64,000 nucleotides of DNA, taken from BOG-931 sp963761525 (GTDB lineage Bacteria; Pseudomonadota; Alphaproteobacteria; Rhizobiales; Xanthobacteraceae). The notes under the pieces are model-generated. The model had not been told where the DNA came from and searched no databases. It saw only the letters and a program-made list of their open reading frames with translations. Numbering within the stretch: position 1 is the stretch's first letter; each line of letters begins with the position of its first letter. Both the position numbers and the translations under genes were made by a program. The stretch is from the NCBI GenBank assembly GCA_963761525.1, contig CAVXHG010000008.1:248001-312000 (forward strand). Reading direction: 5' to 3'. Positions 8,162 through 17,632 of this stretch are shown here, one piece after another.

Positions 8162-9670
8162 TCAGTGAAACACGTCGCTGATCGTCACCGGAGCTTCCGG
8201 TTCAACATCCTGCCGGTTCCACCAGCCGCCGCCGAGCGCCTGGAACAGAGCCACGGTGTCGGCAAAACGGGCGGCTTTGGCCTGCGCGAGACTGAGCAGC
8301 GCCGTTTGATAGGTCTGCTGCGCATTGAGCAAGCCGAGATAGTTGATGTCGCCAAGCTGCATGCGTTGGCGGGTGATCTCGAGGCTTTTTCCGGCCGCGC
8401 GCTCGGACGCGACCGCTTTTTGCAAAGCGACAGCGTCGGATTGAATGGCGCGCAGCGAGTTGGCGACGTTCTGAAACGCGACAATCACCGTGCTGCGGTA
8501 TTGTGCTTGCGCCTGCTTGAACGCAGCCTTTGCTGCCTGCTCGCGGAAGAACAGCGTGCCGCCATCAAAGATCGGCTGGGTAATGCTGCCGGTAATAACC
8601 CAGAACTCGGTGCCCGGCGTAAACAGCTGGTTCATCGCCAGCGCAGTGCTGCCGGGGTTTCCGCTCAGGGTGATGTTGGGCAGCCGGTTTGCAATCGCGA
8701 CGCCGATCTGGGCGCTGGCCGACTGCAGATTGGCTTCCGCCGCCCGCACGTCGGGCCGTTGCTCGATCAATTTGCTCGGCAGACTGACCGGCAAGTCGCG
8801 CGGCAGGCGCAGCGCGGCAAGATAGAAGCGCTCGGTCATGATGTCGCTGGGAAAGCCACCGCTCAACGCTGCGATAAGATCGCGCTGTTGCGCCAATTGC
8901 TTTTCCAGCGGCGGTAACATCTGCTCGACCTGTGCCAGGGCCGCTTCCTGGGCCACCACGTCGCCTTCGGCGAGATCGCCGAGCTCGCGCTGGTGCCGCA
9001 TCACGCCGAGCACGTCGGTCTCGATCTTGATGATGCTCTTGGTCGCCTCGATCTGGCCGCGCAGGGATGCCTCCTGCACGGCCGCGCCGGCAAGATTGGA
9101 GGTCAACGTCAGATAGGTGGCTTCAAGCGCGAAGCGCTGCGAATCCGCCTGCGCCTGCAACGACTCGATCGAGCGCCGCACGCCGCCAAAGACATCGGGC
9201 GTGTAGGAGACGTTCAATTGCGCGGTGAAGAGGTTGTAGGTCGGCGATCCGGGGACGAAATCCGACGGTTCGCTGTTTGGCTCCAGCTCGCGGATCGCAT
9301 TGTAGTTGGCATCTACCGTCGGGAACAGCATGCCGCGCTGCGCATAGACATCCTGTTTCGCAATCGTCAGCGCCGCCTGGGCCGCTTTCAGATCCTGATT
9401 GGCCGCAAGCGCCTTCGCGACCAGGCTGTTGAGATCCTTCGAGTGGAACAGCGTCCACCATTGGCCCGGCAGATCGAGATCCCCGACAAAGCGTTGTGCC
9501 GCGCCGCCCGCGGTGGCTGCCGATGCCGTGTCCTTGGCGAGCGGTTCCGGCGTGTAGCGGGTGACGTTCGGCGCGTCCGGCGTCGCGAAATCGGGACCGA
9601 CCGCGCACTGCGTCAGCAGTGCACCGGAAATCAGTGCAACGGCGGCCCCCTGCAACACCCGCCTCATCAT
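8162..9670 (-). CDS. NodT/TolC-type outer-membrane efflux lipoprotein
   Basis: The outer-membrane channel of the RND efflux system encoded just upstream. The 502 residues start with a lipoprotein signal peptide whose lipobox LLTQC gives a mature N-terminal cysteine, then VGPDF, typical of the NodT group. Two repeated OEP domains follow, seen in coiled-coil stretches such as NQDLKAAQAAL and the second-half ANLQSASAQIGVAIANRLPNI. It is the third gene of the operon, 42 bases after the czcA-like stop. A hairpin (GCGGCC 8121-8126, GGCCGC 8132-8137) lies 25-41 bases after the stop and may end the transcript, though it has no T-run. Confidence 0.93.
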   Translation of the reverse strand: MMRRVLQGAAVALISGALLTQCAVGPDFATPDAPNVTRYTPEPLAKDTASAATAGGAAQRFVGDLDLPGQWWTLFHSKDLNSLVAKALAANQDLKAAQAALTIAKQDVYAQRGMLFPTVDANYNAIRELEPNSEPSDFVPGSPTYNLFTAQLNVSYTPDVFGGVRRSIESLQAQADSQRFALEATYLTLTSNLAGAAVQEASLRGQIEATKSIIKIETDVLGVMRHQRELGDLAEGDVVAQEAALAQVEQMLPPLEKQLAQQRDLIAALSGGFPSDIMTERFYLAALRLPRDLPVSLPSKLIEQRPDVRAAEANLQSASAQIGVAIANRLPNITLSGNPGSTALAMNQLFTPGTEFWVITGSITQPIFDGGTLFFREQAAKAAFKQAQAQYRSTVIVAFQNVANSLRAIQSDAVALQKAVASERAAGKSLEITRQRMQLGDINYLGLLNAQQTYQTALLSLAQAKAARFADTVALFQALGGGWWNRQDVEPEAPVTISDVFH

Positions 9671-9712
9671 TACGTTACCACCCCACGCCCCACTTACGCT
9701 CGACGCCCCCCT

Positions 9713-12700
9713 TCAGCGGTCCCGACAACCGCCGAATTCCCGCGCTCGCCGCTCTGCCCATTGCTCCAGCGCAAAGTAGAATGTCGGAACGATGAACAGG
9801 GTGAGCAGCGTAGCCGGAATAAGCCCGCCCGCAACAACCGTCGCCAGATTGCGCTGCACGTCGCTGCCGACGCCGGTTGCGAGCGCTGCCGGCAACATGC
9901 CAACGGTGGCCACAGCCGCGGTCATCAGTACAGGCCGTAACCGCTCCCCGGCGCCGGCCAGGACAGCGTCGAACAGCGGCAATCCCTGCTCACGAACGCG
10001 GTTGAGATTGGCCACCATGATAACGCCGTTGAGCACGGCGACGCCGAACAGTGCGATGAAACCAACGCCCGAAGCCACATTGAGCGTCGTGCCGGTGGCG
10101 TGAAGCGCGATCAGCCCGCCAAGCGCCGCCAGCGGAACGACGCTGATGATCAGAAAGACCTGCCGTAACACGCCAAACTCGGCATAGAGCAGCACCATCA
10201 TGGCGGCGAGCGCGAGACCGAAGATCAGGCGAAAGCGAGCCTCCGCCCGTTGCTGCCCCTCGAGCTGGCCGCCCCACTCGATGCGATATTTCGAACGGTC
10301 GAACGAGACTTTCTGGTCGATGGCGCGATTGACATCCGCGACCACCGAAAGCGGGTCGCGATCGTGGTAGTTCAGCTTCACCAGCAGGTAGCGGTGATTC
10401 ATCTCGCGATTGATCATGCTTTCGCCGGTTTGCAGCTTGACCTCCGCAACCGCCGACAACGGGATCAGCGCGCCGTCGCTCGATGTCAGAAGCAGATCTT
10501 TGATCGCCTCGGGGCTGCCGCGATCCTTGGCCGGAAAGCGGACCGTGATGTTGTAATTGCGGTCGCCGATAAAGAGCTGGCTTACGGCCGCTCCGCCAAT
10601 CCCCGTGCTTATGAGATTGGCGACATCGGCAACGTTGATGCCGTAGCGGGCGGTCGCAGCGCGATCGACCTTGATCGAGATCTGCGGCAGCGGCGTGTAC
10701 TGATCGATCGCCGCATCGCTGACGCCGGGGACCGTACCCAGCACGCCGACGATGGCATTGCCGATGCGCCGCAGCTCATTGAAGTCGTCGCCGAAAATCT
10801 TGACGGCGAGCGAACTGTGCGGATCGAACACGTAGTCGAGCACGCTGTCCATGATGGGCTGACTGAATGCAATCTCGAAGCCCGGCAGCTTGTCGAGCCG
10901 CGCGGATATGCGCTGCTGCAAATCATCCTTGGTTTCGCCGCCGGGCCAGGTGCTGTACGGCGTCAGCATGACGGCCGCTTCCATGTGCGACGGCGTCCAC
11001 GGATCGGTGCCGTCGTCGTTGCGGCCAATATGGCTGACCACGGTCGATACTTCCGGGAACTCGTCCAGAGCCTGACGCAACTCCGCGACCATGTCGGTCG
11101 CCTTTTGCAGCGAAATGCCCGGCGGCATTTCAGCGTGCAGCCAGATCGAGCCTTCGTCGAGATCGGGCAGAAATTCACGCCAGACCGTGACGCCGAGCGC
11201 GATCATCAGGACCGCCGCGCAGGCGCTGAGCAGATAAGCAATGCGCGGCCGCTGCAACGATGACGCCAGTGTCTTGCGGTATTCGGTGTCGAGCCAGCCG
11301 AGCACCGGATTATGAAAGATGCGGCGCGGCTTGCGATACGCGACATAGGCAAGGCCTGGAATGACCAGCAAAGCAAAGACCAAGGCGCCAAGCTGCGCGA
11401 AGCCGACGGCATAGACCATCGGGTAGAACAGCTTCGCCTCGATCCTCTGGAACGCGAGCAGCGGCAGGTATGTGGTGATGATGATGACGGTGGCGAAAAA
11501 GATCGGCCGGGCGACCTGCCGCGCGGCGTCCTGCACATCCGCTTCGGTGAGCGGCTCATCCGGCTTCGCTTCGCGGCGGCGCAAGATCGCTTCCGTCATC
11601 ACGATCGCGCCGTCGACAATGATGCCGAAGTCGATCGCGCCGAGCGAGAGCAGGTTCGCGGAGATGTTGGCGTGATACATCATGATGAAAGCAACCACCA
11701 TTGCGAACGGAACGGTGATGCCGACGATCAGCGCGCTGCGCGGGCTGCCGAGGAAAAGTATCAAAACGATCAGCACCAGTCCGATGCCTTCGAACACGGT
11801 ATGTCCGACCTTGTCGATCGTCGCATCGACGAGATCGGTGCGATCGAGATAGGGCACGATCTGGACGTTCTGGTCCTTTAGCCGGGCATTGAGCTCGGCG
11901 ATCTTGGCATGGACACCGGCCAGAACCTCCGACGGATTTTCGTGCCGCAGCAACAGCACGGTTCCTTCGACAACGTCGTTGATGCCGTCCTTGCCGACGA
12001 TACCGTGGCGCTCCTGATTGCTGAGCTTCAATTTGCCGAGGTCGCGCACCAGGATCGGTGTGCCGTTGTGTTGGGTAACGACGATGTTGCCCAGATCGTC
12101 CAGCGTCTGCACCAGACCGATGCCGCGGATCACGTAACCGAGTTCGCCGCGATTAAGCACGCTGCCACCGGCATTGGCATTGTTGGCGCTGATCGCATTG
12201 GTGATGGTGGACAGGGAAATGTTGAAACGCATGAGCTGCTGCGGATCGAGCTCGAGCTCATATTGCGTCGTGAGCCCTCCGAAATTGGAAACGTCGGCGA
12301 CTCCCGGCACCTGCTTTAAGGTCGGGATTACCGTCCAGGTTTCGAGTTCAGAGAGTTCGCGCAGATTTTTCGTGCTGGATTCCAGGATGTAGTAGAGGAT
12401 CTGGCCGGTCGGCGAAGACAGCGGGTCGAGCCCCGGCGTCAGATTTGGCGGTAGCGTCGCATTCTGGATGCGCTCGAGAATCCGCTGGCGCGACCAGTAG
12501 TCCTCAATTCCGTCGCGAAATTGCAGCGTGATCAGCGACAGGCCGAAGGTCGAGCGCGACCGCATCATTGTTATGCCGGGCGTACCGTTGAGCTCGCGCT
12601 CAAGCGGAATGGTGACCTGCTGCTCGACTTCCTCGGCGGCCAGTCCCGGTGCCGTGGTGACGACCTGGGATTCCGTATCGGCGATATCGGGATAGGCTTC

Positions 12701-12808
12701 GACCGCGAGCTGGGTCCACGAATAATAGCCGTAGACCGCCGCGAACACGCAGATCATCGAAACGACCGTGCGTTTGCGGAGCGCGAAGCTGACGATCCAA
12801 TCAATCAC
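9713..12808 (-). CDS. CzcA-like heavy-metal RND efflux pump
   Basis: The inner-membrane proton-driven pump of a tripartite efflux system. From GTG 12808 it is 1031 residues, the usual RND size, starting IDWIVSFALRKRTVVSM; an ATG 51 bases upstream would add residues not seen in the family. The first transmembrane helix is followed by a periplasmic domain beginning LAVEAYPDIADTE. Helix 4 (about residues 390-400) reads DFGIIVDGAIVMTE, matching the DFG...DGA pattern of heavy-metal (HME) RND pumps and carrying the proton-relay aspartates. The start overlaps the end of the adaptor gene by eight bases, so translation is coupled. The metal (cobalt, zinc, nickel, copper or silver) cannot be told from sequence alone. 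Confidence 0.94.
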   Translation of the reverse strand: MIDWIVSFALRKRTVVSMICVFAAVYGYYSWTQLAVEAYPDIADTESQVVTTAPGLAAEEVEQQVTIPLERELNGTPGITMMRSRSTFGLSLITLQFRDGIEDYWSRQRILERIQNATLPPNLTPGLDPLSSPTGQILYYILESSTKNLRELSELETWTVIPTLKQVPGVADVSNFGGLTTQYELELDPQQLMRFNISLSTITNAISANNANAGGSVLNRGELGYVIRGIGLVQTLDDLGNIVVTQHNGTPILVRDLGKLKLSNQERHGIVGKDGINDVVEGTVLLLRHENPSEVLAGVHAKIAELNARLKDQNVQIVPYLDRTDLVDATIDKVGHTVFEGIGLVLIVLILFLGSPRSALIVGITVPFAMVVAFIMMYHANISANLLSLGAIDFGIIVDGAIVMTEAILRRREAKPDEPLTEADVQDAARQVARPIFFATVIIITTYLPLLAFQRIEAKLFYPMVYAVGFAQLGALVFALLVIPGLAYVAYRKPRRIFHNPVLGWLDTEYRKTLASSLQRPRIAYLLSACAAVLMIALGVTVWREFLPDLDEGSIWLHAEMPPGISLQKATDMVAELRQALDEFPEVSTVVSHIGRNDDGTDPWTPSHMEAAVMLTPYSTWPGGETKDDLQQRISARLDKLPGFEIAFSQPIMDSVLDYVFDPHSSLAVKIFGDDFNELRRIGNAIVGVLGTVPGVSDAAIDQYTPLPQISIKVDRAATARYGINVADVANLISTGIGGAAVSQLFIGDRNYNITVRFPAKDRGSPEAIKDLLLTSSDGALIPLSAVAEVKLQTGESMINREMNHRYLLVKLNYHDRDPLSVVADVNRAIDQKVSFDRSKYRIEWGGQLEGQQRAEARFRLIFGLALAAMMVLLYAEFGVLRQVFLIISVVPLAALGGLIALHATGTTLNVASGVGFIALFGVAVLNGVIMVANLNRVREQGLPLFDAVLAGAGERLRPVLMTAAVATVGMLPAALATGVGSDVQRNLATVVAGGLIPATLLTLFIVPTFYFALEQWAERRAREFGGCRDR

Positions 12809-14001
12809 CGAGCAGCACTCCGCCCCGGACCACGACGCGCTCACCGGGCTTGACGCCATTGGCGAGCACGACCTGATCGCCCTGCTGAAAGCTGATATCC
12901 ACGTTCCGCGCTTCGAATTTCCATGGCGCGGTCTCGACGAAGACCTGATTTTCGTCGTCTTTGAGCACCAGCGCGCTGGCCGGCACGACCGGTGAGCTTT
13001 GTACCGGCGCGTAAAAGCTCACATTGGCGAACATGCCCGGCCGCAGCCGTGTGCCCGGGATTCTGGAACGCGATACGCACCTTGGTGCGCCGCGTATCGG
13101 GGTCAAGCACATCGCTCACGAACAGGACTTGGCCCTTGAACACTTCGCCGGGGTAGGCGGGGAATGTCACGTCGACCGCCTGGCCTTTCGAAACCAGCGA
13201 CGTGTCTTTCTCCGGTACGCTTGCGGTCACCCAGATGGTGTTGAGGTCGGCGATGGTCATGAGCGAGACCGTCGGGTCGTTCCAGTATTCGCCGGCAGCG
13301 ACGGCGAGGTCGATCACGCTGCCGTCCATCGGCGAGGTCACCGTCACCTTTTGCGATTTATCGGCAGCATCGGGATCGGCAACGCCAATCTGCTTCAGGT
13401 GCGCCGTTGCGCGCTGGTACTCGACCTCCGCAGTGACGTAATCGGTCTCGGCCTGTTGAAGGTCTTTCAGCGCGGCACCGCCGACCTTCTCAAGACCGCG
13501 CTCGCGGTCGCGGCTCTTGAGCGCGAGCGCAAGCAGCACCTTGGCCCGGTCGTAGTCGGAATAAGCGGAGCCGAGATCGGGTGAGTCGATCACGACCAGC
13601 TGCTGGCCGGCCTTCACCCGCGCGCCGAGTTCGACGCTGAGCTGCGTGACCAGGCCCGAAAGCGGCGGCGAAACCTTGATGAGATGGGCGGGATCGGCTT
13701 CGACGACCGCCGGCAGCACCAAGTCGCGCTTTATTTCCTTCGCAGCAACCGTCTCGATGGCAAGCTTGCCGCGCACCGGTGAGCCGTCGGGCACCGTGAC
13801 GATGTTTCCCGAGCGGATGACCGGTTCCGTTTTTTCGACAACCTCGCCGGCCCGATAGTGACGGCTTGGGCCTGCAACCAGCCAGTACGCGATTGCGCCT
13901 ACCGCGCATACGAGTAGCGCTGACGTTACGAGTTTGGCGTACGGCGAGGTGCCGAGCAGCGGCTCGGGTTGGCCTCGATCGCCCTCATCCTGTGGCGGCA
14001 A
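12801..14001 (-). pseudogene. CzcB-like periplasmic adaptor (HlyD family), single frameshift
   Basis: The membrane-fusion protein linking the RND pump to the outer-membrane channel. It starts at ATG 14001 with a cytoplasmic stretch, one membrane helix (LVTSALLVCAVGAIAYWLV) and a lipoyl/barrel-sandwich domain (PPLSGLVTQLSVELGARVKAG). The long helical hairpin and the second lipoyl half (VTVTSPMDGSVIDLAVAAGEY) follow. The frame breaks at the CCC/GGG run at 13057-13059; removing one base restores FQNPGTRLRPGMFANVSFYAPV and the C-terminal domain to the stop at 12801, giving 399 residues. The neighbouring pump and channel genes are intact, which favours a sequencing error. It follows a DUF2946 gene. 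Confidence 0.88.
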
Positions 14002-14152
14002 GGGTCAGCCTTTATGTGTCTCGGCTACGCGGCGCGGAACGACCGAATGAATTCTCAAGAGCGAGCCGGCGTTGGCGCAGTCCGTTGGGCGCCGACCTGA
14101 ATGCTCCAGTGCAGGGTCGCATCATGCGGCGCAGAGGCCGCAAGCGACCGTC

Positions 14153-14527
14153 TCACAGAGAGGGCGGGCCGCGAGCCTGAAATGTAAAATAGGGCGATGC
14201 CGCCCATTCCGGCAGTTCAAGCGTCTGAAGCTTGAGGACAATATATTTTGCAGGGATCGGTAACACCGGCGGTACGGATGCCGCCGACGTGCTGGCTAGC
14301 TGTATTAATGCGCAGATCGGACAATCAAGATCGGACGGGTCACCGGATTTTTGGCCGCGCTCGTCGGACGTCTGCGTAACTTTGTGATGCGTTAAAGCCG
14401 AGAATGCCGTCTCGGCTGCGCCTGCGGAAATGCCGTGAACGTGACCGAAGGTCAGCGCAAGCTGAAGCGCCAGCGCAAACAGCGCCAGGCGAGAACCAAG
14501 CTTAATGTGCGTCCTTAACCAGCGCAT
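14153..14527 (-). CDS. DUF2946 family small membrane/periplasmic protein
   Basis: A protein of 124 residues from ATG 14527 (an upstream start at 14608 would add an unlikely extension). It has a hydrophobic segment (RLALFALALQLALTFGHVHG), a His-containing stretch and a DCPICALI motif with a CxxC pair, matching DUF2946 proteins. These small proteins are often encoded beside copper and other metal transport genes, so the CxxC and histidines may bind metal. It lies 151 bases upstream of the adaptor gene on the same strand and could be the first gene of the efflux operon. A second DUF2946 gene at 20373-20762 heads the copC/copD operon. Confidence 0.72.
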   Translation of the reverse strand: MRWLRTHIKLGSRLALFALALQLALTFGHVHGISAGAAETAFSALTHHKVTQTSDERGQKSGDPSDLDCPICALIQLASTSAASVPPVLPIPAKYIVLKLQTLELPEWAASPYFTFQARGPPSL

Positions 14528-14935
14528 GTCCCGGCAGGGCTCGATTTCACGGATTACCAATTCGCAACCGCTGCTTATCAGAAAATCAGGCGGCTCTGTG
14601 CGTGTCAATTTAAAGACGGTGAACGCGGGAGATACACGCCTGACGGGATTCTGAGCCGTAATCCAAAGGCGATTAAGTCATCTCGCACGATTCCGCGGCG
14701 TCGTCTCCATAGTGGGGGAATCTCTTCTCAGCTTGTTGCAGCGTGTGGCGCAGTGGTTTGAGGGAGAGAAGGCGAGGGATCGTTTCATTTCGCCCCTTGT
14801 GACTCGCGCGTCCCTCTCATGTCTCTTTTGATGGATAAATGTCTTGACAATTGTCCTATAATAAGTTACGTAAGTCTCAATCTCGTTCACTTACAAGGAC
14901 GCTGGTCAATGACTCTGGCCAGCGGAACGGGATGC
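14528..14935. other. Gene-free stretch upstream of the metal-efflux genes
   Basis: No convincing gene is seen. The 70-residue minus-strand frame at 14678-14890 has no family features and no good ribosome-binding site. The stretch is locally AT-rich near 14840-14880, unlike its surroundings. There it holds a perfect 10-base palindrome GACAATTGTC (14846-14855), a TATAAT-like hexamer (14857-14862) and a palindromic TTACGTAA (14866-14873). These could be operator and promoter sequences for the divergent genes, but the TTGACA at 14844 and the TATAAT are only 7 bases apart, so they do not form one normal promoter. Confidence 0.4.
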
Positions 14936-15240
14936 GGTGCCCGCGGGTGGCGGCTCGTCACCGTCACACCCGGGCGGCCTGGGCATCAGCCTGCCGGCAC
15001 TATGACCGGCGCGCGAGGTGCATCGCTGGAAGTGCCACACCGGCTGGCGGGGAACCCGCCGCGTGAGCGGGTGTGTCACGAAGCCTGGCCCAGGTTGAGC
15101 CTTGGGATGAATAGTCCCATTGGCACAGAGCCGTGGTGGAACGCCGAATGGCGAGCGCGCTTTGCAAAGCGCGCGCCGCATCGCGAGATGCGGTTGGTAC
15201 CGACCCGCGTTGTTCGGCGTTCCGCTTCCTTTTTTCTTTC
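14936..15240 (+). ncRNA. Candidate structured RNA, omegaRNA/HEARO-like, without an iscB gene
   Basis: About 300 bases with a chain of strong hairpins. GCCGG (14993-14997) pairs with CCGGC (15006-15010). GTGCCACACC (15032-15041) pairs with GGTGTGTCAC (15070-15079) with one mismatch, enclosing GGCGGG-GAA-CCCGCC (15046-15060). TGGGA-TGAATAG-TCCCA spans 15103-15119. An 11-base stem (15138-15148 with 15213-15223) closes a multiloop that holds a 20-base perfect palindrome (15155-15174) and CGCATC-GCGA-GATGCG with a GNRA loop (15177-15192). A T-rich tract (15227-15240) follows. The order of motifs (GCATCAGCCT, then the CCGG...CCGG hairpin, then a GGGA..AATAG..TCCC hairpin) resembles IscB-associated omegaRNA as I remember it. 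No iscB reading frame follows. Exact ends and the guide position are unknown. The structure is seen; the family name is inference. Confidence 0.5.
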
Positions 15241-15591
15241 TTCGTACATCGTGGCTCAAAGCACAGATCGTGAGACTACCGGCCCCCACCGCCGGCATTC
15301 TCTGGCGAAGATCGGTGCGGAGAGCGGAGAAATTCTCGTCGCGTGACGATGACTCGGGTGCGGATCGCATCGCGAGAATAATCGCGCATGCCGTCATGGC
15401 CGGACTGCTCGGCGGCCCGAAATGTAGTAAATGTTGTAAAGTGTAGCCAAGGGTGTAAACTCAGTTTCAGGTGGTTTAGTAACAATGTTCAGGAGTGACG
15501 GTGCGCGAACTTTCGGGCATGCCAGTTGCGGGATGTTGTCACTGGCTTGTCATCTCTCTGGTGGCAACAAGCATGTCGTATCGGGGTTGAG
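15241..15591. other. Gene-free stretch before the porin
   Basis: No gene with family support is seen. The stretch has remnants of the GTCATGGCCGG type common in rhizobial repeats (near 15392) and an unusual AT-rich run at 15420-15470 with several TGTA/TGTAA words (15423, 15433, 15440, 15456), which may be a regulator site for the downstream porin. A reading frame entering the porin from 15526 exists, but the signal peptide begins at 15592, so the extra codons are not taken as coding. Confidence 0.4.
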
Positions 15592-17611
15592 ATGCGCGGC
15601 GTATGGCTGACCGGTTTGGTCCTTGCTGCATTGGTGGATGTTGCCCGCGCTGCCGACATGGCGGTGAAGGCGCCGCCGCAACCGGTGTCGTCCAATTATG
15701 ACTGGAGCGGTTTCTATCTCGGCGGCCATCTCGGTTACGCGTGGGGCAACTCCGGGTTTAGCGATCCCGGTGCTGGCATAACGGGTTCGTTCGGCCTGTT
15801 TCAGCCATTTGACGCCTTCAAGGATACCGGAAGTTTCTCCGAGGGCGTGCAAGCCGGCTACAACTACGTGCTGCCGAATCGCATCGTGATCGGCGGCGAG
15901 GCCGATGCATCATTTCCAAGCCTTCCAAGTGTTGGAGGCGTGTCGGTTGGCGGCACCTCAACATTTGCGTCGCCTTTCGGTTTGGAGAACTACAGCGAGA
16001 CGGTGCTGTCCTCTGGCACCATGCGCGGCCGCATCGGCTACGCGCCGGGACATTGGTTGTTCTACGCCACCGGAGGCCTCGCCTGGAGCTACGACCGGCT
16101 CACGCTGACAAATGCAGCCACTGGCGCGACGGATTCGCCATTCTTGTGGCGGCTGGGCTGGGCGGCGGGCGCCGGTGTCGAGACGCCGATCGCGCCCCAT
16201 TGGACCGCGCGCCTCGAATATTTGTACACCGATTACGGCAATGAGAGTGTGCTGTTTGCAAATAACGGTCAGCGCTTCACGTCCAACTTTCCGATGCAGG
16301 AATTGCGCGCCGGTGTGAATTATCATTTCGGCGCCGATCAATCGGCAGCGGAGAAGTCGGCCGGCGTGGATCCCGATGAGGTGAACTTCCACGCCCAAAC
16401 CACGGTGGTCTGGCAAGGTTATCCGGCGATCCGTTCGCCCTATTCCGGAGCCAATAGCTTGCCAGCGAGCGGCGAGGGCCGGGAGACTTCAGACGCGACG
16501 CTCTACGTCGGCGTGCGGCTGTGGCAAGGCGCCGAACTTTGGATCAACCCGGAGATCGATCAGGGTTTCGGACTCGGCAACACGCTTGGCGTTGCCGGCT
16601 TCCCGAGTGGTGAGGCCTACAAGGTCGGGGAGCTCCTATCCCTACGCGCGATTGCCACGCGCCTTCGTTCGGCAGACCATCGATCTCGGCGGCGACAGCC
16701 AGAGTGTCGATGCCGGTATCAACCAGTTCAGTGACAAGCAAACCGCCAACCGCATCGTACTCACGCTCGGCAAGTTCGGCGTGACCGATGTGTTCGACAA
16801 CAACAAATACGCTCACGATCCGCGCAACGATTTCATGAACTGGGCGCTGGTCGATACCGCCACCTTCGACTATGCGGCGGACGCCTGGGGCTACACCTAT
16901 GGCGCGGCGGCGGAGTGGTACCAGGGCGACTGGACAGTGCGCGGCGGTCTGTTTGATCTTTCGAATGTTCCGAACAGCTCCGATCTGGATCCGACGTTCG
17001 ATCAGTTTCAGTGGGTCGGGGAAATCGAGCGGCGTTATGAATTGTGGGGCCAGCCCGGCAAGCTCGCCGTGACCGGATTCCTGACGCGCGGGCGCATGGG
17101 CAGTTTTTCCGATGCTATCGCGCTGGCCATGGCGACAGGCACGCCCGCCAATATTGCCGCTGTGCGCAAGTACAACGGCCGCGGCGGTGTCAGTCTCAAC
17201 CTCGAACAGCAGATCACCGACGATCTTGGGGTTTTCGCCCGGGCCGGCATCGCCAACGGTGACATCGAGCCTTACGAGTTTACCGATGTGGACCGGACCG
17301 TCGCGGCCGGATTGTCACTAACGGGCAAACGATGGAACCGGCCCGACGACACCATCGGCATTGCCGGCGTCGTCAACGGCATTTCCAGCGAACATCAGGC
17401 CTTCCTGAATGCCGGCGGCCTCGGCATTCTGGTCGGTGACGGGATGCTGCCGCGGCCCGGACCCGAGCAAATCATCGAAGCTTATTACAGTTACACGCTG
17501 ACGCCCGAAACGAAGCTGACTGCCGATTATCAATTCATCGCCAATCCCGGCTACAACACCGATCGCGGTCCGGCCAACGTGTTCTCCGGCCGGTTTCACT
17601 GGCAGTATTAG
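15592..17611 (+). pseudogene. Two-domain outer-membrane porin (OmpA-like barrel + OprB-like), single frameshift
   Basis: An outer-membrane protein of about 672 residues once repaired. ATG 15592 begins a signal peptide ending DVARA. The first part (about residues 20-260) is an eight-stranded Omp25/RopB-like barrel: YDWSGFYLGGHLGYAWG, then LEYLYTDYGNES and LRAGVNYHF. The second part (about 260-672) looks like a carbohydrate-selective OprB-type porin: FHAQTTVVWQGYPAIRSPY near its start, TLYVGVRLWQGAELWINPEI, then DLGGDSQSVDAGINQFSDKQ and a C-terminus GRFHWQY. The frame breaks in GGGG at 16627-16630; removing one G gives AYKVGSSYPYARLPRAFVRQT. I recall similar two-part 'carbohydrate porins' in Bradyrhizobium. 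The single homopolymer break suggests sequence error. Confidence 0.82.
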
Positions 17612-17632
17612 GTGTCGGTTATTCGGCGTCGC

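Noticed and set aside
14844..14862. A TTGACA and a TATAAT that look like a sigma-70 promoter
   Set aside because: The spacing is 7 bases instead of about 17, so they cannot act together as a normal promoter.
14819..15346. A 175-codon plus-strand frame through the structured RNA region
   Set aside because: It has no family match or ribosome-binding site, and the stretch is better explained as folded RNA with many stems. It may be annotated as a hypothetical protein elsewhere, but composition does not support it.
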